From Cohnella nanjingensis (lineage in GTDB: Bacteria; Bacillota; Bacilli; Paenibacillales; Paenibacillaceae): 64,000 nucleotides of DNA. The notes beneath the pieces are model-generated. The model ran no database searches. It had not been told where the DNA came from and worked only from the letters and a program-made list of their open reading frames with translations. Positions 39,025 through 48,692 of the stretch are shown here, in pieces. Both the position numbers and the translations under genes were made by a program. Location: the NCBI RefSeq assembly GCF_014212125.1, contig NZ_JACJVP010000026.1, forward strand, positions 1-64,000, read 5' to 3'. Position 1 is the first letter of the stretch. Each line of letters begins with the position of its first letter.

Positions 39025-40593
39025 TCAATGCTTCCGTCGGTACGCCATCGGAGTCATGCCGGTCGTCTCCTTGAACTGACGGCTGAAGTAGGGCAAATAT
39101 CGATAGCCGACCCGGTCGGCCACTTCGTAAATCTTCAGCTTCGTCTCCCGCAGCAGCCGCTGCGCCTTCTCCATCCGCAGGTCGATGACGAATTCGCTGA
39201 AGTTGCGCGCGGTCTCTTCCTTGAACAACAGTCCGAGATGGTTCGGAGAGAAGGAGAAGCGTTCCGCCACCTCGCGCAGCGTGATGTTCTCCTGCAGCCG
39301 CTCCCGCACGTGCGCCACGACGCTCTCGACGAGCCTGCCGTTCTTCGACTGCTTTTTCGCTTGCAGCGTCTCCGACAGCTCGAACACTTTGCGGCGCAGC
39401 CAGGAATGGATGTCGTCGATCGTCTCGAACTGCAGCAGAATATCCAGATTCTTCAATTCGAGCCCGAGCAGCCGGAACAAGTCCTCGCGCATCCCGCGCA
39501 GATGCTCGTTCAGCTTCAAGATAACGTACATGGAGAAGTGACGGATCGTGATCTTGGAGCCGAGCTGGGCGGCCAGCCGGAAGACGCTCGACAGCTCGTC
39601 GTGGGCGCGGACCAGATCGTAGCGGGCCATCGCCTGCAGCATGGTCGCCAGATGTCCGTCGAGACCCTTCAGGTCTTCGAGATCCGCATGCCGGCTCTCC
39701 TCGTAGACGAGCAGCCTGCCTTTGCCTCGAAGCATCTTCTGCTCCAAGGCGGCGACGGCTCCCGAATGGGCGGCATGAATCTCGGACAAGCCGTGCGCGG
39801 CGTTCCCGAGGCCGAGCGTGACCGTGAAGGGGAACGTCTCCCGCACCCGGTCCATTAAGGCGCCCATGACATCCAGCGGAACATCCGATCCGAGCAGCAA
39901 GGCGGTCCGCTGCTTCGAGAGCCGGCAGACGTCGTGAATGCCGTGCTCCGTCAGGCGAGCCGACAGCATGGCATAGAACCGGTTCAGCAGCGCCTTGCGC
40001 TCGAATTCCGAATACGGGTTCAGCTTCCACGTATAGTCGTCGATCTCCAGCACGACGACGCGGATCGGCCAATTCAGCCGGTCCAGGCTGTAAGCCCGCT
40101 TCAACGCGGGAGAAGACAGCTCCTCCGCCGGCGACTCCAGGAGCTGGAGCAAGTACTCGTTCTTGGCGATGGGCACGAGCTGCCGGAACGCTTCCTTCTC
40201 CTCCTGCCGACGCTTCCCCTGATCCAGTTCGCGCTTGACGCCCATGAGCGCCGCGATCAGCTCTTTGTCGTCCATCGGCTTCAGCACGTAGCCGTTCGCG
40301 TTCAGCGTCATCGCTTGCTTGGCGTATTGGAAGTCCTGATGGCCGCTCACGAAGATGACCCGAAGGTCCGACTGAACCGCCTGCGCGCGCTTGGCCAGCT
40401 CGAGTCCGGACATGTTCGGCATGCGGATGTCGGTCACGAGAATATCGATCTTCTCGGATTCGATCACCTCGCAGGCCGCAAAGCCGTTGTTCACGGCGCC
40501 CGCGACGGTCAGCCCCAGCTCCGGCCACGGAATGAACGTCCGCATGCCCTCCAGATCCAGAATCTCGTCGTCCGCCAGCAGCACCTTGTACAT
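39025..40593 (-). CDS. YesN-type response regulator with AraC-family DNA-binding domain
   Basis: A receiver domain at residues about 1-120 (KVLLADDEILDLEGM, phospho-acceptor Asp in ILVTDIRMPNMSG, lysine in YVLKPMDD) is followed by a long linker. The C-terminal AraC helix-turn-helix pair spans about 425-520 (ITLREVAERFSFSPNHLGLLFKEE and IYEVADRVGYRYLPYFSRQFKE). The ATG at 40593 gives 522 residues, with GGAGGGG six bases upstream; the open frame upstream of it lies inside the binding-protein gene and is spurious. Likely activates its own transporter operon in response to the neighbouring kinase. Confidence 0.94.
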   Translation of the reverse strand: MYKVLLADDEILDLEGMRTFIPWPELGLTVAGAVNNGFAACEVIESEKIDILVTDIRMPNMSGLELAKRAQAVQSDLRVIFVSGHQDFQYAKQAMTLNANGYVLKPMDDKELIAALMGVKRELDQGKRRQEEKEAFRQLVPIAKNEYLLQLLESPAEELSSPALKRAYSLDRLNWPIRVVVLEIDDYTWKLNPYSEFERKALLNRFYAMLSARLTEHGIHDVCRLSKQRTALLLGSDVPLDVMGALMDRVRETFPFTVTLGLGNAAHGLSEIHAAHSGAVAALEQKMLRGKGRLLVYEESRHADLEDLKGLDGHLATMLQAMARYDLVRAHDELSSVFRLAAQLGSKITIRHFSMYVILKLNEHLRGMREDLFRLLGLELKNLDILLQFETIDDIHSWLRRKVFELSETLQAKKQSKNGRLVESVVAHVRERLQENITLREVAERFSFSPNHLGLLFKEETARNFSEFVIDLRMEKAQRLLRETKLKIYEVADRVGYRYLPYFSRQFKETTGMTPMAYRRKH

Positions 40594-40620
40594 CCCAAGC
40601 CCCCCTCCCGATCGACGGCA

Positions 40621-40650
40621 AAGGAGAGCATACATGGCGTATACTCTCCT
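40621..40650 (-). terminator. Hairpin after the binding-protein gene
   Basis: The imperfect stem AAGGAGAG.ATAC/GTAT.CTCTCCTT lies between the binding-protein and response-regulator genes. No T-run follows, so it may only reduce read-through or stabilise the upstream message. Confidence 0.45.
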
Positions 40651-40670
40651 TGCTGCCGCTATGAATGCTA

Positions 40671-42365
40671 TTATTGCTCGCCCTTCATGATCTTCTGATT
40701 GCGGTGCCATCTCTCCGTCTGGAAGTCCAGCAGCTTCTGATAGCCGACCGCCATGGCGTCTTGATCCGCTTTGTCCAGAATCCGGAGCACTTCGTCGTCG
40801 CTCTTCGCGAACAGCGCCTGCGCTCTCGATTCGTCCCAGATATCCTCGACCGCCGTTTGGATGATGCCTTCCGGGCTGTCCTTCGCCGGGCTCAAGCTCG
40901 CATATTCCGTCGCGTCCGCTTGAGTTTTCCAAGTGATGTCGAACTGCCATTTCAGCGTCCAGCTGCGCTGTTCGTCCTTCAGCGTCGCTTCGTACTTGCC
41001 CTTCGTCAGATCGGTGAAGACGGTGTTGCCGACGAAGATCAGGTTGTTCGTCACGGCTTGCAGTTCGGCCAAGCCCTTCGCGTCTTGCCAGTAGGCGTCC
41101 TTAAACTTCGGCGTGACGCCGTCGGCTTCCAGACCTTCCCAATACTTGCCTTCCGGTCCCCAGTTCAGGACGCTCATGCCTTCCGGCCCGGTCATCCAGT
41201 CGAGCACGGCGAACGCGGCTTCCGGATTTTTGGCCGACTTGGTGATGACGGCGACGTTCCAGCCGAGCGTCGCGTACGTGCCCGGGTAGATCTTGTTCTT
41301 GTCGAGACCGGGCTTCGCGATCGGCCAGATCATGAAGTAGCCGGCGTTCGGATTCTTCGCGACGAGCAGCTCCTGGCTTTTGGCCGCGATGTCCGTGGGG
41401 CTCGAAGAGGCATAAACGGCGACTTTGCCATTGTTAACCTTCTCGATGACCTGGTCCCGGGTCTGCGTCATGGCGTCCTGCGTCATGAGCTTCTCGCGGA
41501 ACAGCTTGGAGGCGTACTGCATCGACTCGCGGTAGACCGGGTCCTTGAAGACGGACGTCATCTTGTCGCCGGACGGTACGGCGCGGTTGCCGATCCAGCG
41601 GTTCAACGCGTTCTCGCCGAACGCGGAGTAGAGGACGTCTAGGCCTTGACCGTCGACGGCGAGCTCCGGCTCGAACGGGATGATGTCGTTGCCGTATTTG
41701 GCCTTGACCGCCTTGAGGTATTCATACAGATCGTCCGTCGTCTCCAGCTTCGGAGAGCCGAGCTCTTCGTAGATCTTCTTGTTGACGACGTAGCCGGCGT
41801 TGCCGTTCGGCTTGTCTTTGTTCGTGTACCAGTTCGGGAATTGGTACAGCTTGCCGTCGTCCGCGCGGAGCAGGTTGGCCGTCTCCGGGGACAGATATTT
41901 CTGCAGGTTCGGGTATTTCTTCATATAATCGTCGAACGGCACGAGCATGTCCGCTTGGCGCAGCATCTCGTATTCGGCGGAGCCGCGGTCCATCCAGATG
42001 ATGTCCGGAAGCTCCTTGGTGGCCATCATCGTGCTGAGCTTCTTCTTCGCGTCGCCGCCGGATTGAATGAAGTTGATGCCCAGCTTCTTGTTCTCTTTTA
42101 TCCACTTCGACGCTTCGTCTTCGCCCCAAGGCGGCGCGGCATACCAATCGTAATGGCCGTACAGGGAGATCGTCAGCGGCTCTTTGCCGAGTTCATACAA
42201 ATCGGACGCCGACACGCCGGCCGACGCGCTGGCGCTCGGGGACGCCGCGGGCGACGAGGATCCTTCCGCGTTCTTGTCCTTGCTGCCCGCGCAGCCCGTA
42301 AGCGCGGACGCCAGCACGAACACGCCGGCGAATGAGCCGAGTAGTGCTCTCTTCGACTTTCTCAT
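40671..42365 (-). CDS. LipO-type extracellular binding lipoprotein of a carbohydrate ABC transporter
   Basis: A lipoprotein of 564 residues. The signal peptide MRKSKRALLGSFAGVFVLAS runs to the lipobox LTGC (Cys near 25), followed by a Ser/Ala/Pro linker. The mature domain has features of large Paenibacillus sugar-binding proteins: LTISLYGHYDWYAAPPWGED, LPDIIWMDRGSAEYEML, LYQFPNWYTN, and EAAFAVLDWMTGPEGMSVLNWGPEGKYWE. The ligand is unknown, probably an oligosaccharide. Encoded after the two permeases and before the YesN/YesM pair, forming one import and sensing unit. No ATPase gene is present, as usual for systems sharing an MsmK-like ATPase. Confidence 0.92.
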   Translation of the reverse strand: MRKSKRALLGSFAGVFVLASALTGCAGSKDKNAEGSSSPAASPSASASAGVSASDLYELGKEPLTISLYGHYDWYAAPPWGEDEASKWIKENKKLGINFIQSGGDAKKKLSTMMATKELPDIIWMDRGSAEYEMLRQADMLVPFDDYMKKYPNLQKYLSPETANLLRADDGKLYQFPNWYTNKDKPNGNAGYVVNKKIYEELGSPKLETTDDLYEYLKAVKAKYGNDIIPFEPELAVDGQGLDVLYSAFGENALNRWIGNRAVPSGDKMTSVFKDPVYRESMQYASKLFREKLMTQDAMTQTRDQVIEKVNNGKVAVYASSSPTDIAAKSQELLVAKNPNAGYFMIWPIAKPGLDKNKIYPGTYATLGWNVAVITKSAKNPEAAFAVLDWMTGPEGMSVLNWGPEGKYWEGLEADGVTPKFKDAYWQDAKGLAELQAVTNNLIFVGNTVFTDLTKGKYEATLKDEQRSWTLKWQFDITWKTQADATEYASLSPAKDSPEGIIQTAVEDIWDESRAQALFAKSDDEVLRILDKADQDAMAVGYQKLLDFQTERWHRNQKIMKGEQ

Positions 42366-42442
42366 TCTGGTAATGCCCCTCTCTGGATTAAGTATAATCT
42401 ATGGTTCAAGCAAAATGCGCTAAACCCGGGGGTAAAAATCGC

Positions 42443-43339
42443 TTATTCCTTCAGCGATCCGACGAGAACGCCCTTGACGAAGTGGCGCTGGACGAACGGG
42501 TACACGCAGACGATCGGCAGCGTCGCGACCATCATGACGGCCATCGACAGCGACTTGCTCGTCACCTTCTGCACCTTGCCGAGGGCGGCCTGCGCGCCGG
42601 CATCCAGCGTAGAGACGTTCTCGGTGACGATATTGGAGTTCAGGATCTGCCGCAGGATGGTCTGGATCGGCAGCAGATGCGCGTTCTCGATGTAGATGCT
42701 GGCATAGAACCACTCGTTCCACTGGTTCACCGCCGTGAACAGCGACAGCGTCGCGATGACAGGACCGGACAGGGGGAGCACGATCCGGAACAGGGTGCCC
42801 CAATGGCCGGCGCCGTCGATCTTGGCGGCTTCCTGCAGCCCTTCGGGCAGACCCTTGAAGAAGGTGCGGAAGATGATCATGTTCCACACGTTGATGAGTA
42901 CCGGAACGATATAGACCAGGAACGAATTCATCAGATGAAGATCGCGGATCAGCAGATAGGTCGGAATGAGGCCTCCGCCGAAGTACAGCGTGATCATGCA
43001 GAAGATCATGTAATATTGGCGTCCGATCAGGCCGGGAAGCGTCATCCCGTAGGAGAAGATCGCCGTGGCCAAGATCGAAGCGACCGTCCCCACGACGGTC
43101 TTGGCGACCGAGATGGCGAAGGCGTTCAGGAGCCTGTCGTCCTTGAAAATGATATCGTAATTCTCCAGCGTGAACGCGCGGGGCCAGAAGGTTACGCCCC
43201 CCAGCGACGTATCTTGGCCGGCGTTGAAGGAGATGACGAGCGCGTTCCAGAACGGGTAGAACGTCGAGAAGGTCAGCAGCGCGAGCAGGAAATAAATGAG
43301 GTACAGCATCGTTCGGTCGCCTGCGTTCAATCTGTGCAT
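42443..43339 (-). CDS. Carbohydrate ABC transporter permease (YtcP type)
   Basis: An inner membrane permease of 298 residues with six predicted helices. The ATPase-contacting EAA loop is EAAKIDGAGHWGTLFRIVLPL (near residue 190). The N-terminal segment FYPFWNALVISFN and the C-terminus VQRHFVKGVLVGSLKE are typical of the MalG/YtcP group. AGGAGG lies eight bases before the ATG. Partner of the permease encoded just upstream. Confidence 0.93.
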   Translation of the reverse strand: MHRLNAGDRTMLYLIYFLLALLTFSTFYPFWNALVISFNAGQDTSLGGVTFWPRAFTLENYDIIFKDDRLLNAFAISVAKTVVGTVASILATAIFSYGMTLPGLIGRQYYMIFCMITLYFGGGLIPTYLLIRDLHLMNSFLVYIVPVLINVWNMIIFRTFFKGLPEGLQEAAKIDGAGHWGTLFRIVLPLSGPVIATLSLFTAVNQWNEWFYASIYIENAHLLPIQTILRQILNSNIVTENVSTLDAGAQAALGKVQKVTSKSLSMAVMMVATLPIVCVYPFVQRHFVKGVLVGSLKE

Positions 43340-43370
43340 TCGGTGGGCCTCCTAGTTCAATGTTGCCGTC

Positions 43371-44327
43371 TTACCACAAGCTGTTGCCGGATCGGCGGGC
43401 CGCTTGGTTCGCGATGACGAGCAGGATGACGCTGATGACGGCCTTGAACAATCCGATCGCCGTCGCGAAGGAATAGCGCATGTTCTCGATGCCGATCCGG
43501 TACACGTACGTGTCGATGACGTCCGACACGCCCCGCAGCAGCGGGTTCTTCGCCAGGAGAAGGATGTCCTCGAAGCCGGCGCTCAGCAGGTTGCCGATCG
43601 CCAGGATGAGGAAGATGACGACGACCGGCATGATCGAAGGCAGCGTGATGAGGAACATCATCTTGAACTTGCTCGCGCCGTCGATCTCCGCCGCCTCGTA
43701 CAGGTGCGGGTCGATGCCCGCGATCGCCGCGAGGAACACGATCGATCCGAAGCCGACTTCCTTCCACACGTTCGTCGTGATCAGAATCGTCCAGAAGTAT
43801 TGCGGGATCGAGAGGAAATTGATCGGGCTGTCGATCAATCCGACGCCCTGCAGCGCCATATTGATGCTGCCGTTGTCCACCGAGAGGATCGAGATGACGA
43901 TTCCCGCGACGATGACCCACGAGAGGAAGTACGGCAAGTAAGTCACGCTCTGCACGAGCCGCTTGAAGAACGCGTGCCGGACCTCGTTCAGCATGAGCGC
44001 CAGGATGATCGGAGCGGGGAAGCCGATCGCAAGCTTCAGCAGCGCGATGATGATCGTATTGCGCATGACGTGGGCGAAGTCATGGTTCGAGAAAAAGTCC
44101 TGGAAGTGCTTGAACCCGACCCAGGGGCTGTCCGCGAACCCTTTCAGAATGTTATAGTCCTTGAAGGCGGTCAGAATCCCGTACATCGGGATATAGCTGA
44201 AGGTGAAGATCAAGAGCAAACCCGGCCATACCATCAGTTGAATGTCCCACTGCCGGAAATACCGGACGAACACGTTGCCGGACCGCTTGGCGGTTGGTTT
44301 GCTGGTTTGCGCGGAGAGCTGCGCCAC
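43371..44327 (-). CDS. Carbohydrate ABC transporter permease (YteP type)
   Basis: The second permease subunit (LplB/YteP/MalF group) with six helices. It begins after the cytoplasmic tail near QLMVWPGLLLIFTFSYIPMYG. The EAA loop is YEAAEIDGASKFKMMFLITLP (near 210), and the C-terminus is NQAARRSGNSLW. I choose the GTG at 44327 (318 residues) because AGGAGG is seven bases upstream; the ATG at 44333 is only one base from that site. First gene of the five-gene operon. Confidence 0.92.
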   Translation of the reverse strand: MAQLSAQTSKPTAKRSGNVFVRYFRQWDIQLMVWPGLLLIFTFSYIPMYGILTAFKDYNILKGFADSPWVGFKHFQDFFSNHDFAHVMRNTIIIALLKLAIGFPAPIILALMLNEVRHAFFKRLVQSVTYLPYFLSWVIVAGIVISILSVDNGSINMALQGVGLIDSPINFLSIPQYFWTILITTNVWKEVGFGSIVFLAAIAGIDPHLYEAAEIDGASKFKMMFLITLPSIMPVVVIFLILAIGNLLSAGFEDILLLAKNPLLRGVSDVIDTYVYRIGIENMRYSFATAIGLFKAVISVILLVIANQAARRSGNSLW

Positions 44328-44434
44328 GTTCATTCCTCCTGTATCGCTGTGCTGGTTGACCTTAAGTTTAGCGGGTTGTAAGCGCCATTAAAATTTGCCT
44401 GTGCAACGAAAAATGATACTTTCCAACGGTCGTG

Positions 44435-44532
44435 CAAGTAAAAACGGCTTCGCCGTCCTCAGAAGAGGGCGAGACGTTTTGATCGGAGACCCTTTAGAAA
44501 CGGATAAACACGAAACTTATAAATTCTAAATG
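44435..44532 (+). repeat. Dispersed 98-bp repeat element, copy 1
   Basis: About 75 % identical to 51885-51982 over its full length, in the same orientation. The best conserved core reads CAAGTAAAAACGGCTTC at the start and CGAGACGTTTT in the middle, and the element ends in AATTCT near its edge. An imperfect hairpin pairs AAAACG with CGTTTT and GTCCTC with GAGGGC. It lies between the start of the sugar-transport operon and the rdgB terminator. Confidence 0.85.
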
Positions 44533-44538
44533 GTTTAC

Positions 44539-44578
44539 AAAAAAACACCCTACGCATCCAAATGGATGGTAGGGTGTT
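44539..44578 (-). terminator. Terminator after rdgB
   Basis: A ten-base-pair stem (AACACCCTAC/GTAGGGTGTT) with inner CATCC/GGATG pairs, followed on the minus strand by seven T residues. Confidence 0.92.
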
Positions 44579-44618
44579 CACATGTTCCTATTCGCTTCAA
44601 GCCGTCAGCGGCGGCCGA

Positions 44619-45251
44619 TCACAGCTGCGCGAGCAGCCGCCGCAGCGCCTCGCCGCGGTGGCTGACCGCGTTCTTCTCCGCGGTCGTCAGCTCGGCCATC
44701 GTGCGGCCGTAAGCCGGCAGCCAGAACAGCGAATCGTAGCCGAAGCCGCCATCGCCTTGCGGCGCCGCGATCACGTACCCGCCGACGTCGCCTTCGGACG
44801 TCTTCGTCTCTCCGCCCGGGACGTACAGGACGAGCGCGCTGACGAAGCGGGCGGCGCTAAGGGCGCCCGGCGCGCCGGCGGCGGCTCCGGCCGGAGCGCT
44901 CGCGCCGGCGGCGGCCAGTTCGCGGAGCAGCTTGGCGTTGTTGTCGGCATCCGTCGCCCCTTCGCCGGCATAGCGGGCCGAATACACGCCGGGCGCGCCG
45001 CCCAGCGCGTCGACGCAGAGCCCGGAGTCGTCCGCCAGCGCGGGCAGCCCCGTCGCCTCCGCGACGATCCGGGCCTTGATCAGCGCATTGTCGGCGAACG
45101 TCGCGCCGTCCTCGACGATGTCCGGAATACCCTCCGGCGCATCGTTCAAGTCCCGCACTTCAACGCCGAGACCCGCGAATGCCGCGCGGAACTCGGCCGT
45201 CTTGCCCCGGTTCCGCGTCGCGACGAGCAGCGTATCCCCGGACCGGATCAT
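44619..45251 (-). CDS. rdgB: XTP/dITP diphosphatase (RdgB/HAM1 family)
   Basis: House-cleaning enzyme that hydrolyses non-canonical purine triphosphates. Signature motifs are [16 protein letters not shown] near the start, [26 protein letters not shown] (near 72), [12 protein letters not shown] (near 168) and [11 protein letters not shown] at the end. An Ala/Gly-rich insertion (about 112-132) is atypical. The 210 residues are slightly longer than usual. Its ATG overlaps the rph stop (ATGA), so the two are translationally coupled. Confidence 0.95.
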   Translation of the reverse strand: MIRSGDTLLVATRNRGKTAEFRAAFAGLGVEVRDLNDAPEGIPDIVEDGATFADNALIKARIVAEATGLPALADDSGLCVDALGGAPGVYSARYAGEGATDADNNAKLLRELAAAGASAPAGAAAGAPGALSAARFVSALVLYVPGGETKTSEGDVGGYVIAAPQGDGGFGYDSLFWLPAYGRTMAELTTAEKNAVSHRGEALRRLLAQL

Positions 45252-45994
45252 ACTTTGGCCGTCCCGATCCGCGCGCCCGCCTCGCCCAGCGTCTCCCGCT
45301 GAAGCGCGATCAGCCGCGCGATGCCCGTTTCGGCGAGCGCCAGCATCTCGTCCAGTTCCGAACGCGTGAACGGCGCCTCTTCCCCCGTGCCTTGCACTTC
45401 GACGAAGGCGCCCGCGCCGGTCATCACGACGTTCATGTCGACCTTCGCCTTCGAATCTTCGGCATAGTTCAGATCGAGCAGCGTCTGTCCTTGCAGCGAG
45501 CCGACGCTGACCGAAGCCAGATAGTCCGTCAGCGGATACTTCGCGAAGTTCGTATGGGCGGACAGCTTATGTATAGCGAGCGCGAGCGCGATGAACGCCC
45601 CGGTGATCGAAGTGGTGCGGGTCCCGCCGTCGGCTTGCAGCACGTCGCAGTCGAGCGTGATCGTCCGTTCTCCTAGCGCTTCCAGGCTCACGACGGAGCG
45701 GAGCGCCCGGCCGATCAACCGCTGGATCTCCATCGTGCGGCCCACTTGCTTGCCTTTGATCGACTCCCGCTGATTGCGGGTCTGCGTCGCTCGCGGCAGC
45801 ATGGCGTACTCGGCCGTCACCCAGCCTTTGCCCTGTCCCTTCAGGAACGGCGGCACCTTCTCGTCCACCGTCGCGGTGCACAGCACCTTCGTGTCTCCCA
45901 TTTCGATGAGCACGGAGCCCTCTGCGTATTTATTCGGATGAAGCGTGACCGCGAACGGTCTCAGGTCGCTTGGGTTTCTTCCGTCCGTTCTCAT
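45248..45994 (-). CDS. rph: Ribonuclease PH
   Basis: Phosphorolytic 3'-to-5' exoribonuclease that trims tRNA 3' ends. Begins [20 protein letters not shown], followed by [23 protein letters not shown]-equivalent [11 protein letters not shown], and the [20 protein letters not shown] core (near 115). The 248 residues are normal. GAGGAGG precedes the ATG. The gerM-rph-rdgB order of Bacillus is kept here but interrupted by a germinant receptor operon on the other strand. Confidence 0.96.
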   Translation of the reverse strand: MRTDGRNPSDLRPFAVTLHPNKYAEGSVLIEMGDTKVLCTATVDEKVPPFLKGQGKGWVTAEYAMLPRATQTRNQRESIKGKQVGRTMEIQRLIGRALRSVVSLEALGERTITLDCDVLQADGGTRTTSITGAFIALALAIHKLSAHTNFAKYPLTDYLASVSVGSLQGQTLLDLNYAEDSKAKVDMNVVMTGAGAFVEVQGTGEEAPFTRSELDEMLALAETGIARLIALQRETLGEAGARIGTAKV

Positions 45995-46114
45995 GGATGT
46001 TCCTCCTCAATGTAGCCCGGCAGCAGCGCATAGCCGAAATCCCTCCCATTTTACCAAAGTCCATGGGCAAAAGCACCCCCGGCTTCCGCTAGCCTGGCCG
46101 CTTCCGCCGCTTTC

Positions 46115-46143
46115 GTATGACGAGCCGCTATCCGGGCAATCTA
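46115..46143 (+). promoter_or_regulatory. Sigma-G-like promoter of the germinant receptor operon
   Basis: GTATG (46115-46119) fits the sigma-G -35 consensus GHATR, and CAATCTA (46137-46143) matches six of seven bases of the -10 CATWNTA. The spacer is 17 bases. Transcription would start near 46150, 28 bases before the chosen start codon. Confidence 0.55.
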
Positions 46144-46177
46144 AAGCGGAATGGAAATAGAAGGGAGGGAAGGGAAA

Positions 46178-47524
46178 ATGCTCAAAGAAGTCCGGGATCA
46201 GCTCGGCAACCCCGACGATCTCATCACGGAGACGATGGATAACGGCTATACCAAGATGGAGTTCTGCTTCTTCCCCGGCATGTGCGATATCAATCAAGTG
46301 AAGGACGGCATCCTTGTCCCCTTCTCTTACCGGTTCGATCCCGACGAATTCCGCCGCATGCTGCATGCCGATCTCGGGTTCATTCGCGCCGACAAGCCGG
46401 AGGAGTGGTCCGGCTTGCTGCTCAAAGGCTTTGTCCTGCTGCAGTACGAAGGCGAGACCTTCGCTTTCGGCGCGATCCGCAAGATGCAGACGAAGCCCGA
46501 TCCGACCCAAGTCGAGGCGTCTCTGCAAGGTCCTCAATCCGCCTATACGGAAGACCTGGACCTCAACTTGAACTTGATTCGCACGCTGTACAATTCGAAG
46601 TCGCTCGGCGTGGAATGGCACGAGAAGAACGACATCGCTTCCCAATCCCGAATCATGCTCCTGTACGACCGGGACAAGGTAGACCCGACGACGCTCAAAG
46701 AGGTCCGTTCCCGGCTCGACGAGGTCGACAAAAATCTGATCCTGGCCGCCGGCCAGTTGGTCAAGCTCATGTCCCACAAGCGGCACCGCATGTTCCCGGT
46801 CATCCTGGTGACGGAGCGTCCGGACCGTACGGCGATGCATCTGAACAAAGGCAAGATCGTCATCATGCTGGACGGGAGCCGGTTCGTCCTACTGATGCCC
46901 GTCCGCTTCTTCGACTTTCTGAGCGCGATGGACGATTATTACGAGCCGTTCTGGATGAGCCGGTTCCTGATCGTCCTGCGCTACATCGCCATGCTGCTGA
47001 CTTTGACGCTGCCCGCGCTGTACATCTCCGTCGTCTCGTACAATCCGGAAGTATTCCGCGTCCAGCTCGCCTTCACGATCGACGGCAGCCGGGCGGCGGT
47101 CCCTTATCCTTCGTTCATCGAGGTGCTCATCATGCTGTTCATGATCGAAGCGCTGATCGAAGCGAGTATCCGCCTCCCCCGGTTCGTCGGTTCGACGGCC
47201 GCCACCGTCGGCGGTTTGATTCTCGGACAGGCCGCTCAGCAGGCCGCGCTCGTCAGCAGCATCATGATCATCGTCACCTCGGTCGTGGCCATCTCGAACT
47301 TCGTCATCCCCAATTCGACGTTCAGCTACTTCATCCGCGTCCTTAAGTACTTGTTCGTCGCCGTATCGATCTTCTCCGGCTTGATCGGCGTCGTCGTCAC
47401 CTTGTTCATGCTGATCGTTTACCTGTGCAACATGCGCAGTTTCGGGGAGCCGTACTTCGCCCTGTTCATCAACGAGAAAAAGAAAAAGAACAAGCGAAAT
47501 CCAGCGCATCAGAAAGCGGGGTGA
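46178..47524 (+). CDS. Spore germinant receptor subunit A (GerAA/GerKA family)
   Basis: Subunit A of an inner-membrane germinant receptor. A cytoplasmic N-terminal domain (about 1-240) contains EFCFFPGMCDINQVKDGILVPF. The GerA core (about 250-430) has about five membrane helices, with FVLLMPVRFFDFLSAMDDYYEPFW, RLPRFVGSTAATVGGLILGQAAQQAALVS and FGEPYFALFI, all typical of the family. The ATG at 46178 gives 448 residues and has GGGAGG nine bases upstream; an ATG nine codons earlier lacks a good site. Together with the B and C genes that follow closely it forms a complete receptor operon, probably made in the forespore. Confidence 0.94.
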   Translation: MLKEVRDQLGNPDDLITETMDNGYTKMEFCFFPGMCDINQVKDGILVPFSYRFDPDEFRRMLHADLGFIRADKPEEWSGLLLKGFVLLQYEGETFAFGAIRKMQTKPDPTQVEASLQGPQSAYTEDLDLNLNLIRTLYNSKSLGVEWHEKNDIASQSRIMLLYDRDKVDPTTLKEVRSRLDEVDKNLILAAGQLVKLMSHKRHRMFPVILVTERPDRTAMHLNKGKIVIMLDGSRFVLLMPVRFFDFLSAMDDYYEPFWMSRFLIVLRYIAMLLTLTLPALYISVVSYNPEVFRVQLAFTIDGSRAAVPYPSFIEVLIMLFMIEALIEASIRLPRFVGSTAATVGGLILGQAAQQAALVSSIMIIVTSVVAISNFVIPNSTFSYFIRVLKYLFVAVSIFSGLIGVVVTLFMLIVYLCNMRSFGEPYFALFINEKKKKNKRNPAHQKAG

Positions 47525-47531
47525 TCCGGGT

Positions 47532-48692
47532 TTGATCCGGTTCTACTATTATCATGTCGTTTACGTCGGGTTGATGAACATCATGATGCTCGTCCCCGCG
47601 CTGCTCATCAGCCATCGGTTCAGCGGCGGCGTATCGGCCATACCGCTGGCGATCGCCGCCGGCACGCTCATCGCCTACTTGACGTCATCCTGCTTCCAGC
47701 GCTTCCCCGGTCTCGGTCTGCCCGAGATCTTCGACCGGTTCCTGCCCCGGTGGCTGGCGTGCTTCCTCAACGGCATCGGAATCGTCATATGGGCAACCGG
47801 GGGCATCATCGTCCTCTACTCCTATTCGAATACGATCGGACTGTTCTTCAATCCCGAGACGAGTCCGTACATCAACTTGACGATCATGGCGATCGCCTGC
47901 ATCTGGGCGGCTTCCAGGTGCTCCCGCTCCGTTCAATTCACGAATGAGATGCTGCTGATCTTAAGCACGCCTATGATCTTCTGGATTCTGCTCAAGGCTA
48001 TGCTCAGCCCCTGGCTGGATTGGGATGCGATCTGGATCGTCGCGAACCAGGTCACCAAGCCCCCGTCCGCGATCTCCTTTTATGCCGCGACCTTCGTCTT
48101 CTCGGGCGCCATGAACGCGACCCTGTTCAACCGCCTGACCAAGCCCGGCTACAAGCTCCGCTACCGCTGGATCATCCCGCTGATCGGCACCATGTTCCTT
48201 CTCGTCTCCTTCTTCGTGCCGATCGGATTCCACGGTACCCAAGCGGTAGGGAATTACTTGTATATTTGGAGCGTAACGACGGATTGCCTCATCATGAAGT
48301 ACGGGTTCATCCAACGCGTCCTGTATCTTTTCCTGCTGCTCTACACGCTCCTCTCGCTGCTGTTCGTCATGAACACGTGGCATACGGCGATGGAATTTTT
48401 CAAAGCCTGCTTTCGCAGATACCCGCCTGCGACGGACCAGCCGCGCGTGCCCGCCGTCAATTGGTACGTCTGCATCGCGCTGGCCGCGATCACGTTCGCG
48501 TACGCCTATTTTACGAACGACTTGCGCAATCGCATATTGAGCGAGATCTGGCTGGTAAGCCGATTCTTCATCGAGGTGATCCTGACGGCCCTGCTGCTGC
48601 TGTTCGTCTATATGGATCGGAGGAGCAAGCAGAGGAGACGCGCCCCGCCGAAATCGTCCGGCAATCCCGCGAGCAAGGCGACCGGATCATGA
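47532..48692 (+). CDS. Spore germinant receptor subunit B (GerAB family)
   Basis: Subunit B, an APC-superfamily membrane protein of 386 residues with about ten helices and the likely germinant-binding site. It starts MIRFYYYHVVYVGLMNIMML and shows PGLGLPEIFDRFLPRW and SGAMNATLFNRLTKPGYKLRYRW. The C-terminus is basic (DRRSKQRRRAPPK). The start codon is TTG with GGGGTGA upstream, 7 bases after the A-subunit stop. Its stop overlaps the C-subunit start (ATGA). Confidence 0.93.
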   Translation: MIRFYYYHVVYVGLMNIMMLVPALLISHRFSGGVSAIPLAIAAGTLIAYLTSSCFQRFPGLGLPEIFDRFLPRWLACFLNGIGIVIWATGGIIVLYSYSNTIGLFFNPETSPYINLTIMAIACIWAASRCSRSVQFTNEMLLILSTPMIFWILLKAMLSPWLDWDAIWIVANQVTKPPSAISFYAATFVFSGAMNATLFNRLTKPGYKLRYRWIIPLIGTMFLLVSFFVPIGFHGTQAVGNYLYIWSVTTDCLIMKYGFIQRVLYLFLLLYTLLSLLFVMNTWHTAMEFFKACFRRYPPATDQPRVPAVNWYVCIALAAITFAYAYFTNDLRNRILSEIWLVSRFFIEVILTALLLLFVYMDRRSKQRRRAPPKSSGNPASKATGS

